Shown piece by piece: positions 32,131-42,495 of a DNA stretch of 64,000 nucleotides (positions are counted from its first letter, which is position 1; every line of letters begins with the position of its first letter). Under the pieces are notes generated by a model. It had not been told where the DNA came from. It made no database searches and saw only the letters and a program-made list of their open reading frames with translations. A program made the position numbers and the translations under genes. Source of the DNA: Lentinus brumalis (lineage: Eukaryota; Basidiomycota; Agaricomycetes; Polyporales; Polyporaceae); NCBI GenBank assembly GCA_001792895.1, contig MARA01000020.1, positions 558,001-622,000 of the forward strand, in the 5' to 3' direction.

Positions 32131-33538
32131 TCACTCTTGCAGAGGAGGCGTGTCCGCGAAGATCAATTGCATCACGTCGGCCGGGTAGCGCGTGCCCTGC
32201 GTCGCGTCCGCAGCGGCAGCGATCTTGCGCACCTCCTCGACGTCCTCCGGGCTGAGCTTGATGTCGACGGCGGCGAGGTTCTGCTTCAAGTTCTGTATGT
32301 ATACTCAGGGTCTGTTCGCGCGTGCAGGGATACATTTATAGAATTACTCACAGCAATCTTCGTGGTCCCGGGGATTGGGATGATATCATCCCCCTGCGCA
32401 AGGAGCCACGCAAGAGAGATCTGGCCCGCGGTGGCGTTGTACTTCTTGCCGAGGGCGGCAAGCCCGTCGCAGAGCTTCAAGATGTTCGGGAAGTTCTCCG
32501 CAGAGTAGCGGGGGACTGTACGACGCCAGTCGTTCGGCGGGAGATCGTCAGGGCTCCGCTAGATAACGCAGTCTCAGGACGTGGTTCCGAGAAACGATTG
32601 TGCAACTCACGTATCTGCCGGTGAGGAAGCCACGACCGAGGGGAGCGTATGCAACGATCGCGACGCCGAGCTCGCGAGCTGTCTTGAGCAGGCCGATCTT
32701 CTCGTCCTCGATGTCGAGCGTGAAGGGCGAGTACTCGACCTCGACAGCAGCGATGGGGTGGACAGCATGCGCACGGCGGAGAGTCGCAGCAGAGCACTCG
32801 GAAATGCCGAGGTACTTGACTTTGCCCTGCCTACAGAGGATGGTTAGTGCACCAACTGCGGAGTTCACGGAATGGGACCCACTTGACCAGCTCGGCCATG
32901 GCACGGACGGTAATCTGCAGAGCGAATGAGCACACTGATGAGACGTCCTCTGGATGGTGACTCGTACCTCGATGGGCACCTCAGGGTCAGCCCTGGAGAC
33001 GGGAGAGAACTCAATCAGTCACCAGAGACAAGAGAGCGCAGAAAGGGAGTATACCGGTGTAAGTAGTAGAGGTCGATACAGTCGACTCCAAGTCGGCTCA
33101 GAGACTTGCCCGCGGCCTTGTGAACATACTCGGCATTTCCGATGACGGGCTTCCCGGGTTCAGTGTTGAAGCCAAACTTCGTCGCAATGAAGATCTCGTC
33201 CCTCTTCCCGGTCTTCTTGAACCTGCAGTGCGAGTATAAGCGATGGGGGTAGAAGTCGATGGAAGAACTGGCACACCATTTGCCTATGAGATCCTCGCTG
33301 TCGAAGTAGATGTCGGCGGTGTCCCAGTTGGTGCAACCCAGCTCGTAGACTGCATCGAGGAGCTGTTCATGTTACGGTCAATCATTAGATGTACGTTATA
33401 AGCGCATGATCTTACCTTGAGACGCTCCTCGTCGCTGAGGACGTCGCCATAGGCAGCAGCGATGTTCATCGCCCCATAGCCAATGGCCGTAACGTCTGTG
33501 TTACCGATCTTGCGAGTGGGAAGTTGTGCAGGAGACAT
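32131..33538 (-). CDS. Aldo-keto reductase (AKR family)
   Basis: NADPH-dependent carbonyl reductase of the aldo-keto reductase superfamily, similar to the fungal/bacterial YakC-type group. Eight exons (33538-33416, 33362-33277, 33222-33055, 32992-32968, 32914-32883, 32830-32611, 32558-32352, 32292-32131) splice in phase to 340 residues. The catalytic tetrad is visible: Asp55 and Tyr60 (NWDTADIY), Lys85 (IATKFG) and His125 (DLYYLH). The cofactor end of the barrel shows QGKVKYLGISE, PLGRGFLTGRY, SLAWLLAQG and IPIPGTTKI. One exon is only 25 nt and another 32 nt. A lone last exon of the same gene survives at 10116-10277. Context: next to chitinase and SDR-like duplicates; substrate unknown. Confidence 0.92.
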
Positions 33539-34340
33539 GGTGGTGGGGATTGTAGTTCCACCCCATGAAGCTTCCCTATATATACGAAGCATTCGCCAGT
33601 TCCGATCGTGGCAGACACTGTGGCGGTCTGAGACGCGTATAGCCCGATCCCCGAGGTGACGCGGTCACGTGCACCATTGCCCCCGGCGTTGTGGTCGGAC
33701 CTCTAATGAAGTTGTTTAGCTCTCCACCGCTGCCTGGTACATACCTTCATGTAAAAACACGTTCCCAGTTAACCATACCCCCTCGAGGCGACATATGGAC
33801 CCACTTTGCATGAAGTACAGGAGGCTGCTGAACATTCCAGTGCGGGCTGGTCGCGATTTCCGATCGGAAATGAGAGCTGCGCGCAAGCACCACGGTGTTG
33901 TAATGTGAGTTGACGTGATGCAACAACGCCCAACGATCTGAAACTCGGTACATACTCATAGGAGTACACGTACACAAGTGAAAGGCCCATGATACTTGGT
34001 GCCCCAGACCAGGTAATGTTGCGTCTCCTGCGTTCACCGGGTTCAGATATGAGCGAGCTAGCGCAAATTCACTATTAAAGCAGATACTTGTGCGCATGCG
34101 TCTCAAAGCCGCAATGCCTCTTATTCTGCTACGGTGTCATTCGTGGTTACCTGAATCGTAATTAGGGGCACCAGTGACCAGGCATCTCCAACGTAACTGG
34201 CAACAGGACCGGCGCCGCGCAACTTCGTCGTCTGTTCGGCCGCCACCCCTGTACTGATCCATGGCCATAAAGCGATCGACGACAACGCAATTCACGATGT
34301 GTAGTGCGTATCTCCGGCGTCCGCTCGGAGTACTACAGGC
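33539..34340. other. Intergenic region between AKR and NAD(P)-binding gene 2
   Basis: Divergent promoter space. No gene recognised; a conserved promoter element begins at 34341. Confidence 0.5.
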
Positions 34341-34359
34341 CAACGCGTATGCACCGGCA
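34341..34359 (+). promoter_or_regulatory. Conserved promoter element, second copy
   Basis: Identical 19-base string to 8949-8967, 28 nt before the TATAAG of NAD(P)-binding gene 2. Confidence 0.5.
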
Positions 34360-34386
34360 TCGATTCTGTGGCATCAGGGGAGCAAG

Positions 34387-34392
34387 TATAAG
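34387..34392 (+). promoter_or_regulatory. TATA box of NAD(P)-binding gene 2
   Basis: TATAAG, 79 nt upstream of the ATG at 34471. Confidence 0.5.
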
Positions 34393-34438
34393 AGGCAGGT
34401 CGGACGCTGATGCTCGCCAGCATCTACGAGCATTTTCG

Positions 34439-34470
34439 CCACCACCACCACTACCACCACCACCACCACC
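34439..34470 (+). repeat. (ACC)n microsatellite abutting the start codon
   Basis: A run of ACC/CAC triplets with one interruption ends exactly at the ATG of the second NAD(P)-binding gene. The first gene has only a short CACCACC at the equivalent place. Confidence 0.85.
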
Positions 34471-35341
34471 ATGCGCATCGTCCTCACCGGAGTCACTGGC
34501 GTTGGTACGTCCTACCGGGCAACACTCACGCTGTGCTAATAGCGTCCTTGTTTGATTCAGCTGGCCTTACCATCTACCGTGCGGCACTTACCGATCCCGC
34601 CGTGCAGCAAGTAACGCTGCTCACGCGTCGCGAGGTCCCGTCGTGGGCGAAGCTCCCCGCTAACGCGCGCGAGAAGACCGAAGTCATCTTGCATACCGAC
34701 TTCAAGACGTACCCGCCCGACCTTGCTCGCCGCCTCGCCGGGCACGACGCGCTCATCTGGGCGCTGGGAAGGAGTGCGGTCGGGATGTCCGAGGAGGAGT
34801 ACACGGAACTCACCTACGACTACACGCTCTCTGCGGCACGCGCGCTGAAGGAGGCGGGTGCGGGTTCGGCGGAGAAGCCTTTCCGATTCGTCTACCTCAG
34901 CGGGGAAAATGCGGACCCTACGGGGAAGTCTGGGCAGATGTGGGCGAGAGTCAAGGTGCGCCGTTCGGAGTTGAGCTCGTCGGTCGAGTGCTCACGTTTG
35001 ACCTGAAGGGCCGTGTCGAGCGCGAGTTACCAGAGCTCTTCGAGGGCACGAACATAACTGCTCATATCTATCGTCCCGGGTACTTCTTTCCGTCCAAGAA
35101 GTATCCCGAAGACCGCCGCAACCAACGGAGCACGCTGTTGCGAGTCGCAGACGTGGCCCTTGGTCCTGCCGTGAGGGGGCTCATACCCTCGCACTATTCG
35201 CCCATCGAAGACTTGGGACGCTTTGTTGTGGAGGTTGCGAAGGGTCGGTGGCCGCAGCAGACGTTGTTCAGGAATGCAGACATGAGGGAGTTGGTGAAGA
35301 GCGTGCCACCATTGGCAGAGCCGAAACACGACGAGCTATGA
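34471..35341 (+). CDS. NAD(P)-binding Rossmann-fold oxidoreductase (atypical SDR), copy 2
   Basis: Duplicate of 9057-9929 with the same exon plan (34471-34504, 34561-34955, 35009-35341) and 253 residues. The glycine-rich motif reads GVTGVAG at residues 7-13, again split by intron 1. Conserved blocks include TLLTRREVPSWAKLP, HTDFKTYPPDLARRLAGHDA and YLSGENADPTGKSGQMWARVK. Sequence identity between copies is high throughout the coding region, with scattered substitutions and no frame break, so both copies appear maintained. The promoter motif and TATA box are shared. A possible difference in expression comes from the ACC repeat placed directly before the start codon here. Confidence 0.85.
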
Positions 35342-35477
35342 TGCCCATGTAACAGCCCAACAGAGGCGAACACATCGGGATTATTGGTCGAGGGTGACGG
35401 GTGCCAGGTGGTTGAGCAGAACTGAGGATCTGAGATATATGGTGGCAGGTGCTCATCTCGCACATGGGGTGCTCCCG

Positions 35478-35720
35478 CGGTGACTATGTACATAATGCTA
35501 CTAGTAACCGGTAACTCATGCTATTGTGTTGCGCTATCTCTACTATCCCCCGTCCGCAGATGGAGTCATCGAGAGGTCCATGCTCTGCTGAAAGTCGATG
35601 CTAAACTGTGCCTTGCAAGTTGCGACGATGCTCGCATACTCATCCTACGGGCACACTAACCAATCGGGAGAGAAGGCTCATCTCGACCAAACCATCACTT
35701 GTGCCCACCGATACATATCA
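35478..35720. repeat. Diverged dispersed repeat B
   Basis: Homologous to 31070-31415. The left edge, on the minus strand, again resembles a degraded AKR C-terminus (MYIVTAGAP). The two copies have diverged by many substitutions and small indels. Confidence 0.6.
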
Positions 35721-35855
35721 TATACAAGCCCACTCAAGTCGTTACGAGATCCTGGCCACCGAGCGTATGCACAGCGTGGTCGTCGTCGAGGGTGCTGTGC
35801 CCGAAGCCCCCGCCGTCGCGCCCCAGTGCGATGATAGCACCCGCGCACTTGCCCT
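35690..35855 (-). pseudogene. Relic duplicate of the 3' end of the secreted cysteine-rich gene
   Basis: Aligns with 35984-36150, covering the 3' untranslated stretch (accgatac then a catgatacaag-like string) and the last about 30 codons, including the segment equivalent to gatgatggcacccgcgcactt. Stops and indels prevent coding. It is a tandem partial duplication next to the live gene. Confidence 0.65.
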
Positions 35856-36042
35856 AGTCGAGCAACGGATGTCTCTGAAAACGCCGACTAGGTACCTTGG
35901 ATACTCGTCACACATGCACACCGAACAGTGCGGAATAAAGGGGAGTCTGTATTCAGTCTTATGTCTGCAATAAGTTACTCTGATCCATCCCGACCAAACC
36001 AGCATCTCCGCACACCGATACAAACATGATACAAGTCAACAA

Positions 36043-36607
36043 TTACGCCTGACCACGGAGCTTGCGCGCAGCGTCGTCGTTGGGGGAGGTGTTGCCGAAG
36101 CCGCAGCCACCGTCGCGCTCCTGCGCGATGATGGCACCCGCGCACTTGCCGCTGGTGAAGCCACAGCAGCCAGATGCGCAGTCGGCGTCGCTGCCGCACG
36201 GGCCCGTGATGAACTGGGTGCCGGGAGGCTTGCCAGAGCCCGACGACTTGGCGGGCGTGGAGCCAGTGGCGGGAGCAGCAGGGGCGGCGGGGGCGGCAGG
36301 TGCCTGGCCACGGAGGACGCGCGCCGCGTTGTCGTTGGGCGTGGCGTCACCGAAGCCGCAGCCGCCGTCGCGCTCCTGGGCGACGATGGCACCCGCGCAC
36401 TTGCCGCTGGTGAAACCACAGCAGCCAGAGGCACAGTCGGCGTCGCTGCCGCAGGGACCAGTGATAAACTGGGTGCCGGCCGGGGCACGGGGGACGTAGG
36501 TCGCAGCAGCGACTGCGAAGCAAAGTTGGTGAGTCGTTTGAAGGTACGTGAGGTGGAGAGAACATACTGTTGACGAGAGCGAGAGCAATGATGACGCTGA
36601 ACTTCAT
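36043..36607 (-). CDS. Secreted two-repeat cysteine-rich protein (BAS2-like effector candidate)
   Basis: Small secreted protein of 169 residues. Exon 1 (36607-36568) encodes a signal peptide MKFSVIIALALVN, and a 55-nt intron leads to exon 2 (36512-36043). The mature part has two nearly identical modules of about 45 residues, each reading GTQFITGPCGSDADC, ASGCCGFTSGKC, AGAI then AQERDGGCGFG. Each module has six cysteines in a C-C-CC-C-C pattern that suggests three disulfides. They are joined by a Pro/Ala/Ser linker of about 35 residues. The module resembles the biotrophy-associated secreted protein 2 group of plant-pathogenic fungi; this is pattern recognition and the assignment is tentative. 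In a wood-decay fungus the role could be in fungal or plant-wall interaction. Confidence 0.7.
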
Positions 36608-39022
36608 GTTTGTAAAGAGTGTGGTGGTCTGCAGAAGCGACAAGGTGAGCGAGACATTCTTATGAACATTGGACGCATCGGACGTACGTTTGGAGATGAA
36701 AAGTCGTCAAGAACTTGTCGAGAAGGAGTGAGTGGCAGACAGAGAAGACGTAACACAGCCTGTGTGTACAAAGGGGTTGGAGAGAAGTGGAATGGTATTC
36801 ATCGGTCGCATGCAGCGGTCTTATATACTCGCGAGAGCCTGAGGTCGCCACTCCCCGGCCTCTCGGGAGTCTTTGCCCGCAAGGTTGCAAACTCTATGGC
36901 GCCAAGAGCGGTGACAATCAGTAACGAGGCAGTAAAACGTGCGCGCGAGGGAGCTTTGGTGAGATGTGATACAATCAGAGTGTTGCCGAGCTTTCGGTCG
37001 TCATTAGTCGTCATTCGGCCACCCTGCCTTGTGGCTATCTTGATGGCTGATCGCTTCTTAGGCGTATTGAAGCGGATGCCATTCTCCACAAAGATACTTT
37101 GAACTGTTGTTTTGTGGACAATACTCCTCTTTGTGCTTCTGTGAACGGTGAACGTACCCCGACGGCGTATCTGTGTACACGATCACCCGACTCTCAGCGC
37201 TGCGTCCAGACGCTTTGATACCTAGCCTTGATGGCAGGCGATGACATTGCCATCTCCATTAGCGAGGACCATCGCCCACCTGAAACCCCTCGAAACCGAT
37301 CCATGGGGACGTCGGAGCAATCGTCATCCATATGGCTCCCCTAGTCGAAGATCTTTTCAAGATCGTGCCTCTTTAACTTACTTCCCGACTCTTCTTTCGC
37401 TTCGTAGGCTTTGTCGCGGTCCTTCGCAAGTACTGTAAGCACTCACCTTTCACCGTCCAAGTCTAAGCTTCAATTCAATGTGATCTTAATACGGCCAAGG
37501 CCACTGACGAACAATTCTTTGTGCTGAGACTCGTCCCAAGAACGCTCCGATGAGGCAACAGATCACTCACTGCGATTGAGTATCATACTCCTGGCCTTCT
37601 GCGGGAAAAAGGATATTGCCAGACTTTGCCCAGGTAACAACCTGTAACAATGCGATCCTGCTGGAGACCGCCACTGTCGCCGAGAGACGAACAGGTGTTT
37701 CTTGGCCCGCACGGACCATGTTTCCTTGTCCGTGTTGCCTCGGAGCCCGGACGGTGCTCATCTTCGCACCGTACTTCCATCCTGATGCGCTCGGTGAATT
37801 TCGGACCTCGATGGTCGACTGAATGAGGTCGTTGACGTTACGTACTGCTTTGAACAGCCATCGCGCGCGTTGACATCATCTTCCATGATTCTATGTGAAA
37901 GGAGCTCACAAAGCACCCATCCATCGCCGCGCAGCGATCCGACGGCGACGATGGGTCCAGCTGAGAGCTCAGGTTCAGAGTCCGGAGGGGATTGAATCGT
38001 AGATGCCAACGTAGTTACGCCGTGGCAGGGCGCGCCGCCGCCACTGGCACCAGTGCGGGCGTTGTCCTGCCTCCGACCACAAAGATCGGCGCCAAACACC
38101 AGGCAACCGGCGTCGGGGGGCCATGCGGATGTACGCTTGGCATGATGGCAATGAGACGATCAATGAGGATGGCCGAATGGTCGGATGCTGCACACGATCA
38201 TCGCCCGAGCTCGGGGAGTTCGACGCGACTAAGTAGTCGAACGACCGGAGGCTAGCTGGGAGTACTTACTTATGGTCTTTAGAATTGAGCAGTGGACGTC
38301 GGCTGCCATCTGGCCTAGTCTGGCGCAACGGTAGTTTGCTGTGTGTCCTGTAGATCTAAACTGACCGCAGTGCGGATGCGTGGGCACCAGCTGTGGCTGA
38401 TTCGGCCAGGTGAGACGACCGTGAGATCTAGACGGACAGCCCAGCCAGGACAGAACCTTACAGCCTACTGAGACCGGTCACTGTCGGCGGCGGTGTTGCA
38501 AGGTTGGGAAGACGCGTCGCTCGACGCGTAGGTACTACGCATGGTGCGTACCAGTGACCACGTGCGGCGGTCGGTCCAGTTCGCCCGCTTTGAGAGTGGT
38601 CGCTACGTTCGAACTTCGCATGCGACACCAGAGGAAGAAGTCCAGTTCGCTGAGACTCGAGAGCCTGGAGGAGAGTTGCTGGGGAGTGCGGACTGCGATC
38701 ACGCCAAAGCTTATTTCTGACAAGGCTTGAATATCGAGAAGATCCTTGTACGCAGGCAGAACTAGGCACGCTGGGCTACAGTTCTGAGGAACCATGCAAT
38801 CAACCCAGCGCAGTGCCGCAGCGTCGCAGTGCTCCTCAAAGTGAAGGTCGCATCACCGCTCTTCGAGACTGCTTGTGCGCAGGACGATGGGTCCGCAAAG
38901 GTCGCCGCAAGGGAGTGGGATGGTCATAGGCCCATGCACATTATGCCGATCGCATGGTGGGCGGGCTCTAAGATACGTCGTTGTACTAGATTGGTCACGG
39001 TGACCGCGAGAGGCGGTGAGGA
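36608..39022. other. Gene-poor region, nothing recognised
   Basis: Several short open frames on both strands (for example minus 37758-38099 and 38535-38795) have no identifiable domain. No tRNA, transposon terminus or tandem array was found. Confidence 0.45.
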
Positions 39023-40313
39023 TCATGAGAGGTAGTTGGTGAACGCGGACCTCCATGCAGCCTTTGCCCCGGTCTCGATGACGTCCTAAGGATGGTCATG
39101 TGGCCTAATCAGTTCCGCAGGTATGGTTTGCGTAGAAAATTTCACTTACGCCATGGCATGGAATGAACCGGTCGAAGTCCCATGCGAGTACCTTGGCGGC
39201 ATCGCGACACATCGCACTGTGCAGGAAACGGTCAGTGGCGGACTCATTCATCGAGGTCGAGGGGGGTCAGGCTTACAACTCTGTCTTGAGTCTTCGACCT
39301 GAGTAGCAGCCGCATCTGCCATCCTGTCGGAGTCATGGAGGCAAAGAGCATCAACTGTGGCGACTGCGTCGACTTCGAGAACTACAGGCGGGTCGGCAGA
39401 TGAACGCAACGCCAACAGGGGAACCTTGTGACGGCTCACCTGCTCGATGGGTGGGTTGTTGAAGAGTAAGTCGGCCGCCATGACGGTCTTGGAGGCTTTG
39501 TGATAGCAAGCGATATCCTTGTTCGCGTAGCCGGTGAAGTAGCTGAATATCACTTCAGTACGTGTTCACAAGCGGGGACGCGAAGGTCGACGCACCAAGT
39601 CTCGATCTGCCACCGCGCGACCGCTTTGTAACTTGTCACCGCTCACAGTCGACGAACCGGTGCTCACCTCGCCTTCAAATCCACACATAGGATTTGGATC
39701 AGCAGTACCAAATACTAGACATAGGCCGGTGCTCAGTACAGAGTCGGCGCATGTGGTGATGTGGAACACAAACCTATATCAAGCTTGACCCCTTGCTCTG
39801 AATATCTTCAGGACCGATGACCTTCGCCACTGGATATGCAGTTTTGTATTGTTCTGCATCGTGTGGCATGAGCGATTGAGACACATGCAGGTAGCCTGAC
39901 ATACTGATGAACATAGTGTGAGCGTTGTTCCCCGCGACGATGTACCTATGAATTCAAACGAGTATCAGTGCCCTCCGCCGAGCGGATCAAAAGTGGCAGA
40001 GCTGACTTTACGTTGCCGAGTTCATCAAGCTTCTGCTTCGTCTCGTTGTTCAGCTCTGTCGAGGCCAGTATCCACACGCCGCCGGAATCGAGCTTGATCG
40101 CGGTCGAACGGCCGCCCATGGGTACAATGCCGAGCATGAAAGGACTGTGGGTATCGTGAGCGTTTCAGGTCCACATGAAGCAGAGCAGCACGCGTACCGC
40201 GAGAACGTCCATACGTTGCGAGCGACCTGGGCACACAGACACAAATCATTGTCAGTCGATGCGAAAGTATATCGGCACATCCCACCGACCTCTCTAATCA
40301 CAGTATCCGCCAT
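39023..40313 (-). CDS. DUF4336-type (metallo-hydrolase-like) protein, copy A, probably frameshifted
   Basis: Paralogue of 40894-42183. Exon order from the start at 40313: MADTVIRE, then VARNVWTFSR, PFMLGIVPMGGRSTAIKL with WILASTELNNETKQKLDELG, YIVAGNNAHTMF, QYKTAYPVAKVIGPED, TADPNPMCGF, YFTGYANKDIACYHKASKTV, a block with MTPTGWQM, and finally AKVLAWDFDRFIPCHG and DVIETGAKAAWRSAF ending at 39023. Near 39787 one base is lacking at a run of four G (KGVKLDIG needs five), which would give a premature stop, and one further splice phase near 39265 does not resolve. Family function is unknown; the fold resembles metallo-beta-lactamases. It may be a pseudogene or an assembly-damaged gene. Confidence 0.65.
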
Positions 40314-40893
40314 GGATAATTTGAGGCTCCTGTTGTCAGCTGACGGTAGAATGCAAAGACTCACTCGTGATATATAGGCAACCCTGCAGTCCCCGCTCTG
40401 GCCGGCGAGCGGAGTGAGGACTGCGAGCCGACGTGCGTACGACGTTCGGCACGCATTTTGCTGCTGCTGAAACCTGCCCGCCGTGCACGAACGTGATAAC
40501 CTAACCGAGACTTATCTCCCGGAGGAAGGCGATCGTAGTGCACGAGTTTGAATGGCACATATCGCAAGTTGTTGTCGATCCTCATTGCAGCGAGAACTCT
40601 CTCAGCTGACAGACAAGTTATGAGGTACACACACATCAAGTCACCATTGTCGTACACAGCAGAACATGCGAGAGGTTGTCTCTGTCTCACGAGGGAGTCG
40701 GGCAATCGTACTGGCGTAGGGAGCCTGCGCCGCGAGGTCCGAATTGCACAACTTGACCGACCGATGCTGCCCGAGGGAAAAGTTGTTTAGCGCACAAAGC
40801 ACTGACACGACTGCTTACACGGCTCAAGGTGCGAGGTCACCGATATGGAGCATGCTCTGCCTTCGGGTTGCAATCGCGATCCATTGCCGACCA
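40314..40893. other. Spacer between the two DUF4336-type genes
   Basis: No additional gene recognised; it contains the promoter region of copy A (minus strand). Confidence 0.45.
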
Positions 40894-42183
40894 TCATGAG
40901 AGATAGCTGGCCCATGCCGCCTTCCAAGCAGCCTGCGCGCCCGCCTCGATGACATCCTACGCAACATGACGAGATGTCAACTTCGACACGAGCTCACGGT
41001 GCAGAAGATGCTCACCCCATGGCAAGGTATATAGCGGTCGAAGTCCCAGGAGTAGACCTTCTTCGCCTCGCGAGCCATGGCACTACAAGAGGCTCAGTCG
41101 GTCAGATGTGTCATCTGAGGCGTCCCAGGGACAACGGACTTTTTATCCACTTGCTTCGCCCACAAGAACCACGGCATCTGCCATCCTGTGGGGCTCATGC
41201 CCCCGAACAGGATGGACTTGGGAGACTGGGAAGACTTCGAGAACTGCGCGCGATCTCCATGTCAGCTAGGTCAATGCAGCCGCTCTTGCAGTGACGAACC
41301 TGTTCGGTGCCCGGTAAGTTGAACAGGAGGTCCGCGGCGATGACGGTTTTTGAGGCCTTGTGATAGTACGCGGTATCCTTGTTCGCGTAGCCCGAGAAGT
41401 AGCTATAGCCCGGTTGAGCCTAAGCACTTGAGACCTTGAGACCGCAGCCAGGAACGCACCATGCTTCAATCTAAATTGTATCAAGCTCAGAATTCGAGAG
41501 TGACAACGGTCGAACTCACTTCATCTTCGAAACCAAGCGCTGGCTCCGGGTTGGTCGCGCTGAAGGCTGGACTTCCAATCAGCGACAGCTGTCTTGACGG
41601 CGGCCATCTGCACATACCTGTGTCCAGAACCAAACCAGTGAAGCCCTTTTTCTTAGTCAATTCTTCAGGTCCAATCAGCTTTGCACCCGGATAAGCCTCC
41701 TTGTACGGCTCTACTCGTCCTGTCAGCTATGCGCTCGATGCCCAAGCTTCGCAGACATACTCAGGTAGAGGTTGTGGAAGCTGTTTCCAGCGACGATATA
41801 TCTGAAAGACTTCGGGATCAGTGCTAGCTAGTACACAATCCAAAGGACATCTCACTTGACGTCGCCCAGTTCTGCGAGCTTTTGCTTCGTCTCGTCTGTC
41901 AGAGGCGTAGAGGCGAGGATCCATACCTCCCCCGATTCCAGCTTGATAGCAGTAGAACGACCGCCGATAGGTAGCGTCCCGAACAGTACGAAAGGACTGG
42001 GCGGTCAATTGATCAGCTTCGCATGTTCCTCCTCCTCCTCCTCGCCAGGCCAGAGTCATACTACTGATAGTGCTTACCGAGAGAACGTCCATACATCCTG
42101 CGCGACCTGGAAGACTACTGTGAACCATACGTTCCACTTCAGACTGCAGCTGTCCTCACCTCCCTGATGATGATATCAGACAT
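40894..42183 (-). CDS. DUF4336-type (metallo-hydrolase-like) protein, copy B
   Basis: Start MSDIIIRE at 42183 followed by a 63-nt class intron, then VAQDVWTFSR, PFVLFGTLPIGGRSTAIKL, WILASTPLTDETKQKLAELGDVK, YIVAGNSFHNLYL, VEPYKEAYPGAKLIGPEEL, FSATNPEPALGFEDE, SYFSGYANKDTAYYHKASKT, ILFGGMSPTGWQMPWFLW, AMAREAKKVYSWDFDRYIPCHG and DVIEAGAQAAWKAAW ending at 40894. About ten small exons are needed, with several non-consensus GT donors (GTTCGT, GTCCGT). The conserved His and Asp residues (VAGNSFHN, FDRYIPCHGD) fit a beta-lactamase-like hydrolase fold; substrate unknown. Unlike copy A, I found no frame break. A (TCC)n tract lies in its second intron. Confidence 0.75.
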
Positions 42184-42495
42184 TTTGAGTCCGTCTGCGA
42201 TGAGGCTGTTGAGCGTCGTCGGGGGAAACGATGCGGCCGCGCATGGCCTCCCACATCATTTATGTATGTATATCCCCGCCCGCGACAGATGCAGGGAAGC
42301 TGGCCATGATGCTAAACTTGCGGCGATTGGCCGTAGAAAGGAATTGCAAACACGTCGTGGGCGTGTGGACAAGAGTCCCGACAGGCGGAGGCGAACCTTG
42401 GTCAGCGCCTCAGCCGACGACGTCGGGAAACACGACGACCATCACGCTCTCACCGTCATCCACGACATCCCACACATCGTTTACAAAGCCTCGCC

